Assembly: GCA_007125415.1 (NCBI GenBank)
Contig: SLDH01000238.1
Span: 1-5,795 of the forward strand
DNA from: Roseovarius sp.
GTDB taxonomy: Bacteria > Pseudomonadota > Alphaproteobacteria > Rhodobacterales > Rhodobacteraceae
Reading direction: 5' to 3'
Length of the DNA: 5,795 bases
In this document: one piece after another, positions 1 to 5,795 of the stretch
Layout: every line of letters begins with the position of its first letter
Position numbering within the stretch: position 1 is the first letter of the stretch
Notes under the pieces: generated by a model
The model's input: the letters and a program-made list of their open reading frames with translations, nothing else
What the model was told of the DNA's origin: nothing
Databases searched by the model: none
Program-made: the position numbers and the translations under genes

Positions 1-313
1 CGGGAACCAGCGCAAGTCCCTGCATTCGCTCGGAAAACCAGATCGGATTGACCATTGCCGAGATGAAAAGCCCCAATGTGCCGAAGGCCAGCGCCGGGCG
101 CGGCAGACGGTTGAGCCCATCGATGATGGTGTCGAAGCGGCTGCGCTTCGGCAATACGAACTCGGCCGCGAACTGCTCGAGAGACTGTGCCTTGGCCGCC
201 GCGTTGCGCGCCGCTCCGCTTTCGGCGTTTTCGCGGAAGACATGCGCCGTCTCCACTACCGCATTGCGCCCCGACCCGAAAAGCAGGTTCAGGAGCGTGT
301 CGATCAATCCCAT
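1..313 (-). CDS. Holin family protein (GTA-type 3TM holin), 5' part only
   Basis: This is the first 104 codons of a gene that runs off the left edge. Holins of this family (Pfam GTA_holin_3TM) sit in the inner membrane and open holes that let a cytoplasmic endolysin reach peptidoglycan. The visible protein starts MGLIDTLLNLLFGSGRNAV, followed by a charged, Ala/Glu-rich stretch (residues about 20-55). The motif DGLNRLPRPALAFGTLG (residues 65-81) comes next and leads into the first hydrophobic segment (about 73-88), then NPIWFSERMQGLALVP. This arrangement matches the Rhodobacterales holins that accompany GH108 muramidases; further membrane segments would lie outside the window. The start is the ATG at 313-311, preceded by AAAGGA (326-321) with 7 nt spacing. 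It overlaps the end of the endolysin gene by 10 nt (ATGGGATTGA), so translational coupling is likely. The family call is by recognition of the sequence; the holin function is inferred from family and neighbour. Confidence 0.82.
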   Translation of the reverse strand, partial: MGLIDTLLNLLFGSGRNAVVETAHVFRENAESGAARNAAAKAQSLEQFAAEFVLPKRSRFDTIIDGLNRLPRPALAFGTLGLFISAMVNPIWFSERMQGLALVP

Positions 314-915
314 GCCGCCGTCCTTTCGTGAAACTCCGCCATGCTCATGTGATAGCGCGGGTGAATGAACTCTTCCGCCCGCCTTATCCAGCCACCCTTG
401 CCCCCGGCACGGGTGCGGGCAAATTTGCGGCTCGCGACGCGACGATCGGCAAGGCGCAGGTAGTAATTGCGCCGCGCGATCCCGTAGGCATCCGCGATGT
501 AATCGGGGGCCTCCTCTGCGGCGGCGCGCGCCGCAGCCGCCGTTTGCGGGCCTATGATGCCATCCACGGCCACTTCATGCCCCATCTCGCGCAAGAGCCG
601 CTGCAGGATCTTCACCGCATTGCTGCCCGCATTGACATACATGTCAAAGACCGACGCGTGCAGCACATCCGGCAGCATGCCGATCCGCGGGCGCTCGAAA
701 TAATGTTCGACGAAGATATACTCCGCCTGCGCACGGGTCAGACGGCGTACATCGGCACTGTCGATCCGGCCATCGCCATCCAGATCAAGGCCCAGCCGTC
801 GCATGGTGTGGATCGTGACGCCGTATTTCGTGGCCCCGCCCGGATCATCGGGATCGTTCACATATCCGCCCTCGCGGCCCACGATCTCGCGCGCGATCTG
901 CTGCACATCCTTCAT
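304..915 (-). CDS. GH108 N-acetylmuramidase, holin-associated endolysin
   Basis: A 203-residue peptidoglycan hydrolase predicted to cleave glycan strands in phage- or GTA-driven lysis. The N-terminal glycosyl hydrolase 108 domain carries the family signature EGGYVNDPDDPGGATKYGVT (residues 15-34), with Glu15 the expected catalytic acid. A loop of pattern DxDxDGxIxxxD (residues 44-55) resembles a calcium-binding EF-hand or dockerin loop. The C-terminal half has the PG_binding_3-type segment from about residue 89, including DMYVNAGSNA and a later VDGIIGPQT (118-125). There is no signal peptide or membrane segment, so export should depend on the holin encoded immediately downstream, which overlaps it. 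I prefer the ATG at 915-913, because GGTGA (925-921) lies 5 nt upstream. An in-frame GTG at 924-922 would add three residues (MTD) but lies inside that ribosome binding site. Equivalent R. capsulatus proteins release gene transfer agents; that role here is inferred. Confidence 0.92.
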   Translation of the reverse strand: MKDVQQIAREIVGREGGYVNDPDDPGGATKYGVTIHTMRRLGLDLDGDGRIDSADVRRLTRAQAEYIFVEHYFERPRIGMLPDVLHASVFDMYVNAGSNAVKILQRLLREMGHEVAVDGIIGPQTAAAARAAAEEAPDYIADAYGIARRNYYLRLADRRVASRKFARTRAGGKGGWIRRAEEFIHPRYHMSMAEFHERTAAWD

Positions 916-920
916 GTCGG

Positions 921-952
921 TCACCTTTCCGCCGCTTCAGCGAAAAAGGTGA
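921..952 (-). promoter_or_regulatory. Inverted repeat covering the endolysin ribosome binding site
   Basis: In the 47-nt gap between the ccmE stop and the endolysin start, transcript-sense DNA reads TCACCTTT (952-945), then TT, CGC (942-940), loop TGAA, GCG (935-933), GCGG, and AAAGGTGA (928-921). The outer arms are a perfect 8-bp inverted repeat, and CGC/GCG adds three pairs under a four-base loop, with a TT/GCGG internal loop between. The 3' arm contains the AAAGG/GGTGA Shine-Dalgarno sequence for the ATG at 915, so folding would hide it from ribosomes. No U-run follows the 3' arm, so it does not look like an intrinsic terminator. The pairing is visible in the sequence; the regulatory role is inference. 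Confidence 0.55.
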
Positions 953-962
953 GAGCAAGAGG

Positions 963-1418
963 TTAATACAGCTCTTTCGTTCCGTCCGGCTTGTAAACAC
1001 CCTGTTCCTTCAGCGCGTCCATTACCTCTTTGGGCATGTAGTTTTCGTCGTGCTTGGCCAGCACTTCCCGGGCCACGAAAACCCCGTCCTGCATTGATCC
1101 GAGCGCCACCATGCCGGTGCCTTCGCTGAAGAGATCGGGCAAGATGCCGGTGAAGCTGACGGGCACGGTGCCCCCGCCGTCGGTCACCATGAAGGTGACG
1201 GTCTCGCTCTGGCCGCGATGCACGCTGCCCTCTTCCACCAGCCCGCCGATCCGGAAAACCTCGTTGGCATCGGGCGGCTCCGCCAGAACCTGGCTTGGCG
1301 AGCGGAAATAGTTGATCCCGTCACGCATGGCATAGCCGATCAGCACGGTGGAAATAACAAGGGCCACCGCAAGCACAGCAACCACTTGAACCCTGCGCTG
1401 CTTCTTGAGCGATTTCAT
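963..1418 (-). CDS. ccmE: Cytochrome c maturation protein CcmE (haem chaperone)
   Basis: A 151-residue periplasmic haem chaperone of the Ccm (system I) pathway. It binds haem covalently after delivery by CcmABCD and passes it to the CcmF/CcmH ligation complex. It begins with a basic N-terminus (MKSLKKQRR) and a single membrane anchor at about residues 11-31. The periplasmic domain follows, with family landmarks YFRSPSQV (37-44), FRIGGLVEEGSV (55-66), and FTGILPDLFSEGTGMVALG (89-107). The haem attachment motif HDENY is at 123-127: His123 is the expected covalent haem ligand and Tyr127 the axial ligand. The flexible tail ends KELY. Length and motifs are complete, so it should be functional. GGAG (1430-1427) sits 8 nt before the ATG. 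It begins 13 nt after the argC stop and is probably co-transcribed with it; I recall the same argC-ccmE (cycJ) adjacency from Rhodobacter capsulatus. The next ccm genes are not in the window. Confidence 0.97.
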   Translation of the reverse strand: MKSLKKQRRVQVVAVLAVALVISTVLIGYAMRDGINYFRSPSQVLAEPPDANEVFRIGGLVEEGSVHRGQSETVTFMVTDGGGTVPVSFTGILPDLFSEGTGMVALGSMQDGVFVAREVLAKHDENYMPKEVMDALKEQGVYKPDGTKELY

Positions 1419-1431
1419 GTCCGGCGCTCCG

Positions 1432-2460
1432 TCATGGGAAAAGCGGGGCCATCAAAAGCCCCATCTCCTCCTCCTCATTTAGCATAAGATTGGCATTCTG
1501 CAACGCCTGACCGCTGGAGCCCTTGGTCAGATTGTCGAGTGCCGCGATGATCACGGCGCGGCCCGGCAGACGGTCTGCAGAGACACCGATATGGCAATAG
1601 TTACTGCCGCGCACATGACGCGTGCTGGGATGCTCTCCCATGGGCAGGACCTCGATGAAGCGCTCTTGTGCATAGGCGTCTGCCAGCGTCTCGCGGACCG
1701 CTTCGGGCGGCCCCTTTACATAAACAGTGGCCAGTATTCCTCTGTTTGCAGGGATTAAATGCGGTGTGAACTGCACCCTCACCTCGCGCCCAGCGAGGGC
1801 GGAGAACTCCTGATCGAACTCGCCCAGGTGCCGGTGCGTACCGCCCACCGCATACGCATGTGTGCCTTCGCTCAACTCCGCATGGAGCAGGTTTTCCCTG
1901 AGGCTGCGCCCGGCGCCGCTCACCCCGGTTTTCAGATCGATGATGATGTCATCAAGATCAATGACGCCCGCTGCGATAAGCGGTCGCAGCGCGTATTGCC
2001 CTGTGGCCGCGTTGCATCCCGTGCCCGCCACAAGACGCGCACCGCGAATGGCCTCGCGGTAGAATTCGGTCAGGCCGTAGACCGCCTCCTCCTGCATTTG
2101 CACGGCCGCATGTGGGTTGCCATACCATCTTTCGTAGTCTGCGGGATCCTGCAGCCGGAAATCGGCGGAAAGATCCACGATCTTCAGGCTGCGGGGCAAC
2201 CGTGCGATCACCTCCTGGCTGGTCTTGTGCGGCAGCGCGCAAAAGCAAAGGTCAATGTCGCCGAAGTCGATCTCGTCGATCGTGACAAGCGCAGGCAGAT
2301 CAAGATGCCGCAGATGCGGGAAAGCCTGTGCCATGCTCTGGCCTGCCTTGGCATTGGCCGAGAGCGCTGCGATCTTCATGCCCGGATGTGTGGAGATCAA
2401 CCGAACAAGCTCGGCCCCGGTATAGCCGGACGCCCCCAGTATTGCGATGTTATGGGTCAT
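1432..2460 (-). CDS. argC: N-acetyl-gamma-glutamyl-phosphate reductase
   Basis: A 342-residue enzyme that reduces N-acetylglutamyl 5-phosphate to N-acetylglutamate 5-semialdehyde with NADPH, the third step of arginine/ornithine synthesis, in the cytoplasm. The N-terminal Rossmann fold opens with the nucleotide-binding [15 protein letters not shown] (residues 7-21). The catalytic cysteine is Cys149 in GTGCNAATG, which differs from the classical PGC[FY] signature. KTGVSGAGR (177-185) and GGTHRHLGE (206-214), with the probable catalytic His211, follow. Near the C-terminus lies [20 protein letters not shown] (307-326). The frame stays open upstream to 2556 inside murI. The ATG at 2460-2458 is nevertheless the true start: the conserved [15 protein letters not shown] begins there, and GAGGT (2470-2466) sits 5-6 nt ahead. 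LysY proteins of lysine synthesis are related, but no lysine-pathway partner is present, so ArgC is the best call. Confidence 0.95.
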   Translation of the reverse strand: MTHNIAILGASGYTGAELVRLISTHPGMKIAALSANAKAGQSMAQAFPHLRHLDLPALVTIDEIDFGDIDLCFCALPHKTSQEVIARLPRSLKIVDLSADFRLQDPADYERWYGNPHAAVQMQEEAVYGLTEFYREAIRGARLVAGTGCNAATGQYALRPLIAAGVIDLDDIIIDLKTGVSGAGRSLRENLLHAELSEGTHAYAVGGTHRHLGEFDQEFSALAGREVRVQFTPHLIPANRGILATVYVKGPPEAVRETLADAYAQERFIEVLPMGEHPSTRHVRGSNYCHIGVSADRLPGRAVIIAALDNLTKGSSGQALQNANLMLNEEEEMGLLMAPLFP

Positions 2461-2465
2461 GGATG

Positions 2466-2472
2466 ACCTCTC
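2466..2472 (-). promoter_or_regulatory. Ribosome binding site fixing the argC start
   Basis: AGAGAGGT in transcript sense, just upstream of the ATG at 2460, decides against the longer reading that would start inside murI at 2556. The spacing of about 5-6 nt from the GAGGT core is normal. Confidence 0.7.
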
Positions 2473-2497
2473 TAAATTCAGGGTAAAACCAATCAGT

Positions 2498-3307
2498 TCA
2501 AGCGGTTGAGAAGACCATCTCTCGTCGCATGAATTGCGTCGCCCGGTCCGACACACGCCGCGCGTCGCCCGTGGTCAGCAAGCAACCGTCGCTGGTGCCA
2601 AGCATATCGGGATGGCGGGTGAGGTAATCGGCGAGACTTTCGGCCACCAGACCCGCCTGCGAAAAGAGCTTCACCTCATTGCCGAGTGCTGCTTGAAAGA
2701 CGTCCTGCAAGAGCGGATAATGGGTGCAGCCGAGCACTGCCGCCTCAGGCGTGGGCATCTTGCGTCTGAGCGCGTCCACATGGCTGCGCACCAGCGCTTC
2801 GGCGAGGATCATGTCGCCCTCCTCGATGGCGTCCACCACGCCGCCGCAGGCCTGTGTTTCCACATCCACGCCAATGGCGCGAAAGGCCAGTTCGCGCTGA
2901 AAGGCCCGGCTCGCCACTGTGGCCGGTGTCGCGAACAGAGCGACATTCCGGATCGCCACCTCGCGCGGCGGAGAATTGTCGCCCCATTGCCGTTCCGTCA
3001 GAGCTTCGATCAGGGGAACGAAGACGCCAAGCACCCTTTTGCCCGGCGGCACCCAGTTTTCCTGCATCCGGCGCAGCGCCGCGGCGCTCGCCGTGTTGCA
3101 GGCCAGCACCACAAGATCACAGCCTTCGTCGAAAAGCTGCTGCGTGGCGGCGCAGGTCAACGCGTAGATGTCATCGGTGGTGCGCACGCCGTAAGGCGCA
3201 TTGGCACTGTCCGCCAGATAGGCGAAAGGCACGTCCGGCAGGCGCTCTTGCACCGCATCCAGAACGGTCAGCCCGCCAAGGCCACTGTCGAAAATACCCA
3301 CCGCCAT
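2498..3307 (-). CDS. murI: Glutamate racemase
   Basis: A 269-residue cofactor-independent racemase that converts L-glutamate to D-glutamate for addition to the peptidoglycan precursor by MurD; cytoplasmic. The Asp/Glu racemase signature begins at the N-terminus with [12 protein letters not shown] (residues 4-15), followed by DSANAPYG (33-40). The two catalytic cysteines of the two-base mechanism are Cys70 in VLACNTASA and Cys194 in LGCTHYPLL, the latter followed by His196. IEEGD (161-165) matches the conserved stretch between the cysteines. Both half-domains are intact and the length is typical of the family. The start ATG at 3307-3305 has GAGG (3319-3316) 8 nt upstream. The gene lies 18 nt downstream of the acyltransferase stop and 37 nt upstream of argC, so it is probably part of one operon. 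No UDP-MurNAc-Ala activation domain like that of the E. coli enzyme is seen. Confidence 0.96.
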   Translation of the reverse strand: MAVGIFDSGLGGLTVLDAVQERLPDVPFAYLADSANAPYGVRTTDDIYALTCAATQQLFDEGCDLVVLACNTASAAALRRMQENWVPPGKRVLGVFVPLIEALTERQWGDNSPPREVAIRNVALFATPATVASRAFQRELAFRAIGVDVETQACGGVVDAIEEGDMILAEALVRSHVDALRRKMPTPEAAVLGCTHYPLLQDVFQAALGNEVKLFSQAGLVAESLADYLTRHPDMLGTSDGCLLTTGDARRVSDRATQFMRREMVFSTA

Positions 3308-3325
3308 CTTGTCCGCCTCGAGACG

Positions 3326-4189
3326 TCATTCAAACTCGAACCCGCGTGCAGTCGCGTCCAGCGGGGTTGGGCTCAACTCATACGTCTTGCGGCGCAGGAA
3401 TTCCATAAGCGATTTCGGGTCACCGCGATACGCCTCCAGCGCCTCTCGGGAAAGTGGCGCGCCGATGGAGACACGAACAGGCGTGCCCACGCGTTTCTTG
3501 AACTCACGGATCAGGAAACCCATGCGCAGGGTGTAATGCAGATGGCTGGCGATCTGGAAGAGGCGCGAGCAATGCCCATCGAAGAACACCGGCACCACGG
3601 TCGCATCCGATTTGGCGATCATCCGCGCGGTAAAGCTGCGCCAGCCCGGATCGAGTGGCTGCGAAAACGGTGTCGCCGCCGTGCTGACCGTCCCGCCAGG
3701 GAAAATGCCGATCGCGCCATCCTGCGCCAGATAGCGTAGCGCGGTCCTGCGTGTTTCGAGGTTGAGCGCGATCGCCTCTTTCGTGCCATCGAAGCTGATT
3801 GGCAGGATGATGCGATTGATATCCTCGGATTTGCGGAAAACCTTATGGGCAAGGATGCGAAAGTCACCGCGGGTCTGACTGAGGATATGGCCCATCATCA
3901 GCCCGTCCAGAATACCATAGGGGTGGTTGGCAATCAGAATAAGCGGCCCGTGGCGCGGAACGGTTTCAAGGGCGCCGCCGATCACGTCCAGTGACAGGCC
4001 ATAACGATCGACCATCACCTCCCAGAAGTCACGGCCGCGCGCCACCTCATCTGCATATCCCTCTGCCCGCTTTATGAGATGTATCCGCCCCGTGAGATTT
4101 TCCATCGTGCGGATGATGGCCCGCCCGCCGCGCGTCTGTGCGGAATGGGCATAGGAAATGTCGCGCGCGATCTGACGATGATCCTGCAT
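3326..4189 (-). CDS. Lysophospholipid acyltransferase family protein (PlsC-like)
   Basis: A 287-residue protein of the glycerolipid acyltransferase (LPLAT/PlsC) superfamily, expected to move an acyl chain onto a glycerolipid or related membrane lipid at the cytoplasmic face of the inner membrane. The acyltransferase core starts at about residue 80. Motif I is IANHPYGILDG (86-96), with His89 and Asp95 as the catalytic pair and five residues between them where classical PlsC has four. Motif III is FPGGTVS (163-169), where PlsC has FPEGT. Another conserved block, TVVPVFFDGHCSRLFQ, is at 197-212. These variants suggest the hemolysin-like/ACT14924-like branch rather than PlsC itself, so the substrate cannot be named. 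The ATG at 4189-4187 is preferred over the open frame's upper limit at 4327, because GGGGAGGGG (4200-4192) lies just upstream. The longer reading would add a Cys-rich, unconserved-looking extension and overlap the preceding gene. murI follows after 18 nt. Confidence 0.9.
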   Translation of the reverse strand: MQDHRQIARDISYAHSAQTRGGRAIIRTMENLTGRIHLIKRAEGYADEVARGRDFWEVMVDRYGLSLDVIGGALETVPRHGPLILIANHPYGILDGLMMGHILSQTRGDFRILAHKVFRKSEDINRIILPISFDGTKEAIALNLETRRTALRYLAQDGAIGIFPGGTVSTAATPFSQPLDPGWRSFTARMIAKSDATVVPVFFDGHCSRLFQIASHLHYTLRMGFLIREFKKRVGTPVRVSIGAPLSREALEAYRGDPKSLMEFLRRKTYELSPTPLDATARGFEFE

Positions 4190-4289
4190 GGCCCCTCCCC
4201 AAACTGGAGACTGGCATAACCGGCATTCGGAAAAAGGGCACATGAAGATTGTGTAACACGTGACAGTGGCATCGCGGCCTTGGGGGCGC
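4190..4289 (-). other. Intergenic spacer ahead of the acyltransferase-murI-argC-ccmE run
   Basis: This 100-bp gap is the longest non-coding stretch in the window and is more AT-rich in its middle (about 4230-4260) than the flanking genes. It is the likeliest place for a promoter serving the downstream run. It contains the acyltransferase ribosome binding site (4200-4192), a CACGTG palindrome (4257-4262) and a short ATGCC-GGTT-ATGCC direct repeat. I could not identify a convincing -35/-10 pair or a terminator with a U-run, so the promoter role is only inferred from position. Confidence 0.35.
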
Positions 4290-5795
4290 TCACTCGGCTG
4301 CGGCCTTGGCCGAATGTCCGCCGGCACGGATCATCGCCAGCAATGCCTTGCGCGACGCCTCAGCCTGTGCGGCATTCTTCTGCTTGACCGGCCCGAACCC
4401 GCGAATGTCGAGCGGTAGCAGGGCGAGCGCGCAGATGGCGCCCCTGGTGGTGCCTGAAAGCCCGGGCAAAACCTCGGCCAGATCCGCCTCATACCGGCGG
4501 ATGAGCCCGCGCTCCATCCGGCGCTCGGGAGTATGGCCAAAGGGATCGAACGGGGTGCCGCGCAACCAGCGCAACCGCGCCAGCAACCGCAACGGCATAG
4601 CCAGCCACGGGCCATACGCGCGCTTTTCCGGGCGGCCGTCGGGGCCGGTCCTCGACAGAAGCGGCGGGGCAAGGTGATAGGTCATGCGAAAATCGCCTTC
4701 GAACTCTGCGCGCGCCTTCTGCCCGCTTTGCAGCAGGAGCCGCGCCACCTCGTATTCATCCTTGTAGGACAAAAGCTTGTGATAGCCTTTCGCCACCGCC
4801 TCTTTCACCTCAGGATCGGCAATCGCGTCCACCAGCTTTCGATAACGCTTCGCCAGGCGCTTCCCCTGATAGGCGGTCAGATGCGCAGCACGAAAGGCGA
4901 TCCTTTCCTCGAGCGTCCGGGGCGGTTCCGCCGCGTCGGGCGCGACGAGTTTCGCGGCCTCATCGGGAAAGGCGGCGGCAAATCGGCCGATCGCAAAAGC
5001 CCGCTGGTTGCGCTTCACTGCTGCGCCGTTCAACTCGATAGCCCTGAGGATGGCCTCCAGGCTGAGCGGCACCAGCCCGCGCTGCCAGGCCGCCCCGAAC
5101 ATCATCATGTTGGAGAAAATCGCGTCGCCCATGGTGACGCGGGCCAGATCGCAGCCGTCAAGCATCAGCAACCGGTCACGCAACCGCGTTTCAAGCGCCT
5201 GTGTCAGCCGCTCCGTCGGCAGCCGGAATTCGGGTTCGCGGGTAAAATCACCGGTCATGATCTCATGGCTGTTGACCACGCCGCCCGTATGCCCCGCGCG
5301 CAGCAGCCCCAACGTCCCGGCACCGGCAGACACCACAAGATCGCCGCCGATCAGCGCGTCCGCCTCGCCCACCGCCACGCGAATGGCGCTGATATCCTCG
5401 GGCCGCTCGGCCAGCCGGCAATGTATATGCACCGCGCCACCTTTCTGCGCGAGGCCGGACATTTCGATCATGCCCGCGCCCTTGCCATCGATCTGGGCCG
5501 CCTGCGCCATGACGGCACCGATGGTCACCACGCCGGTGCCACCCACACCGGTGATCACCACATTATGCGTCCCCTCGATCACCGGAAGGCGAGGATCGGG
5601 CAAGGCGGGCAGGTCAAGCTCGGCCGCGGGTTGCCTCCGAATCCGCGCACCCTCCAGCGTCACGAAGGACGGGCAGAACCCTTTGAGACAGGAAAAATCC
5701 TTGTTGCAGGCTGATTGATCAATGGCGCGCTTGCGGCCCAGTTCCGTCTCCAGCGGCACGATCGAGACGCAGTTGGACTGCACGCCGCAATCGCC
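4290..5795 (-). CDS. Indolepyruvate ferredoxin oxidoreductase, fused subunits, C-terminal part
   Basis: The last 501 residues of a protein whose family is usually over 1,100 residues; the N-terminal pyruvate:ferredoxin and most of the thiamine diphosphate domains lie beyond the right edge. The family oxidatively decarboxylates indolepyruvate and other aryl pyruvates to the acyl-CoA, passing electrons to ferredoxin, in aromatic amino acid breakdown. The frame is open to the edge, so no start is visible. Visible residues begin GDCGVQSNC, and cysteines at visible positions 3, 9, 30, 36 and 41 (ending CNKDFSCLKGFCPSF) form the iron-sulfur region. The gamma-subunit domain follows with VVITGVGGTGVVTIGAVM (visible 79-96) and IEMSGLAQKGGAVHIH (110-125). 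The last 200 or so residues correspond to the family's C-terminal DUF6537-type region. The stop is TGA at 4292-4290. Iron-sulfur and gamma parts joined in one chain mark the proteobacterial fused form rather than separate iorA/iorB. Confidence 0.93.
   Translation of the reverse strand, partial: GDCGVQSNCVSIVPLETELGRKRAIDQSACNKDFSCLKGFCPSFVTLEGARIRRQPAAELDLPALPDPRLPVIEGTHNVVITGVGGTGVVTIGAVMAQAAQIDGKGAGMIEMSGLAQKGGAVHIHCRLAERPEDISAIRVAVGEADALIGGDLVVSAGAGTLGLLRAGHTGGVVNSHEIMTGDFTREPEFRLPTERLTQALETRLRDRLLMLDGCDLARVTMGDAIFSNMMMFGAAWQRGLVPLSLEAILRAIELNGAAVKRNQRAFAIGRFAAAFPDEAAKLVAPDAAEPPRTLEERIAFRAAHLTAYQGKRLAKRYRKLVDAIADPEVKEAVAKGYHKLLSYKDEYEVARLLLQSGQKARAEFEGDFRMTYHLAPPLLSRTGPDGRPEKRAYGPWLAMPLRLLARLRWLRGTPFDPFGHTPERRMERGLIRRYEADLAEVLPGLSGTTRGAICALALLPLDIRGFGPVKQKNAAQAEASRKALLAMIRAGGHSAKAAAE

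Noticed and set aside
2461..2501. Possible argC promoter, with TTGAAC at 2501-2496 and an AT-rich stretch 17 nt downstream
   Set aside because: The would-be -10 (AATTTA) fits the consensus poorly, and the gap is only 37 nt in an apparently continuous operon.
2461..2556. N-terminal extension of argC to 2556
   Set aside because: The added residues overlap the end of murI and match nothing in the family; the conserved Rossmann start and a good ribosome binding site support the ATG at 2460.
2534..3739. A 401-codon open frame on the plus strand, and similar long plus-strand frames at 187-966, 1759-2466 and 4533-5714
   Set aside because: They lie antisense to confidently identified minus-strand genes, have low-complexity Arg/His/Pro-rich translations with no recognisable domain, and arise readily opposite high-GC coding sequence.
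4251..4262. GTGTAACAC / CACGTG palindromic bases in the spacer, considered as a regulator operator
   Set aside because: Only 6-9 bases are symmetric and the two palindromes have different centres; no known operator is recognisable.
4274..4312. Repeated GCGGCCTTGG (4274-4283 and 4300-4309) and the palindrome CGGCCTTGGCCG (4301-4312) around the oxidoreductase stop, considered as a terminator
   Set aside because: The palindrome lies inside the coding sequence, would leave only a two-base loop, and is not followed by a U-run; the 10-bp repeat is within chance for this GC-rich sequence.
4190..4327. N-terminal extension of the acyltransferase to 4327
   Set aside because: It would overlap the preceding gene's end and add a Cys-rich stretch unlike the family; the ATG at 4189 has a strong GGGGAGGGG immediately ahead.

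Overview
The window is a compact, GC-rich stretch in which every convincing gene lies on the minus strand. Gene content and protein style point to an alphaproteobacterium of the Rhodobacterales (Rhodobacter/Roseobacter group). The pointers are a fused indolepyruvate ferredoxin oxidoreductase, argC followed directly by the cytochrome c maturation gene ccmE, and a GH108 endolysin followed by a small holin of the type used by Rhodobacter-like gene transfer agents (GTAs). This assignment comes from protein recognition, not from a database search.

In the direction of transcription (high to low coordinates) the layout is as follows. (1) The C-terminal part of indolepyruvate ferredoxin oxidoreductase runs in from the right edge and stops at 4290. 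(2) A spacer of about 100 bp follows. (3) Then comes a lysophospholipid/glycerophospholipid acyltransferase-like gene (4189-3326). (4) murI, glutamate racemase, is at 3307-2498. (5) argC, N-acetyl-gamma-glutamyl-phosphate reductase, is at 2460-1432. (6) ccmE, the periplasmic haem chaperone, is at 1418-963. (7) A GH108 N-acetylmuramidase (endolysin) is at 915-304. (8) The start of a holin gene overlaps the endolysin gene by 10 nt and runs off the left edge. Gaps between genes 3 to 7 are 18, 37, 13 and 47 nt, so a single colinear transcription unit is plausible. No convincing terminator was seen between them.

The first five genes are housekeeping: aryl-pyruvate oxidation, membrane lipid acylation, D-glutamate for peptidoglycan, arginine synthesis and cytochrome c assembly. 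The last two form a lysis cassette: the endolysin has no signal peptide and would reach peptidoglycan through the holin. In Rhodobacter capsulatus, equivalent genes release GTA particles and sit apart from the GTA structural cluster. Their placement here, directly behind ccmE, is the most interesting aspect of the window. An inverted repeat in the ccmE-endolysin gap would pair with the endolysin's ribosome binding site, suggesting that lysis could be held back translationally even if the cassette is transcribed along with housekeeping genes.

There is no gene-free stretch over 300 bp. I saw no tRNA, rRNA, CRISPR array, insertion sequence or integrase. Long open frames on the plus strand are antisense shadows typical of high-GC DNA.
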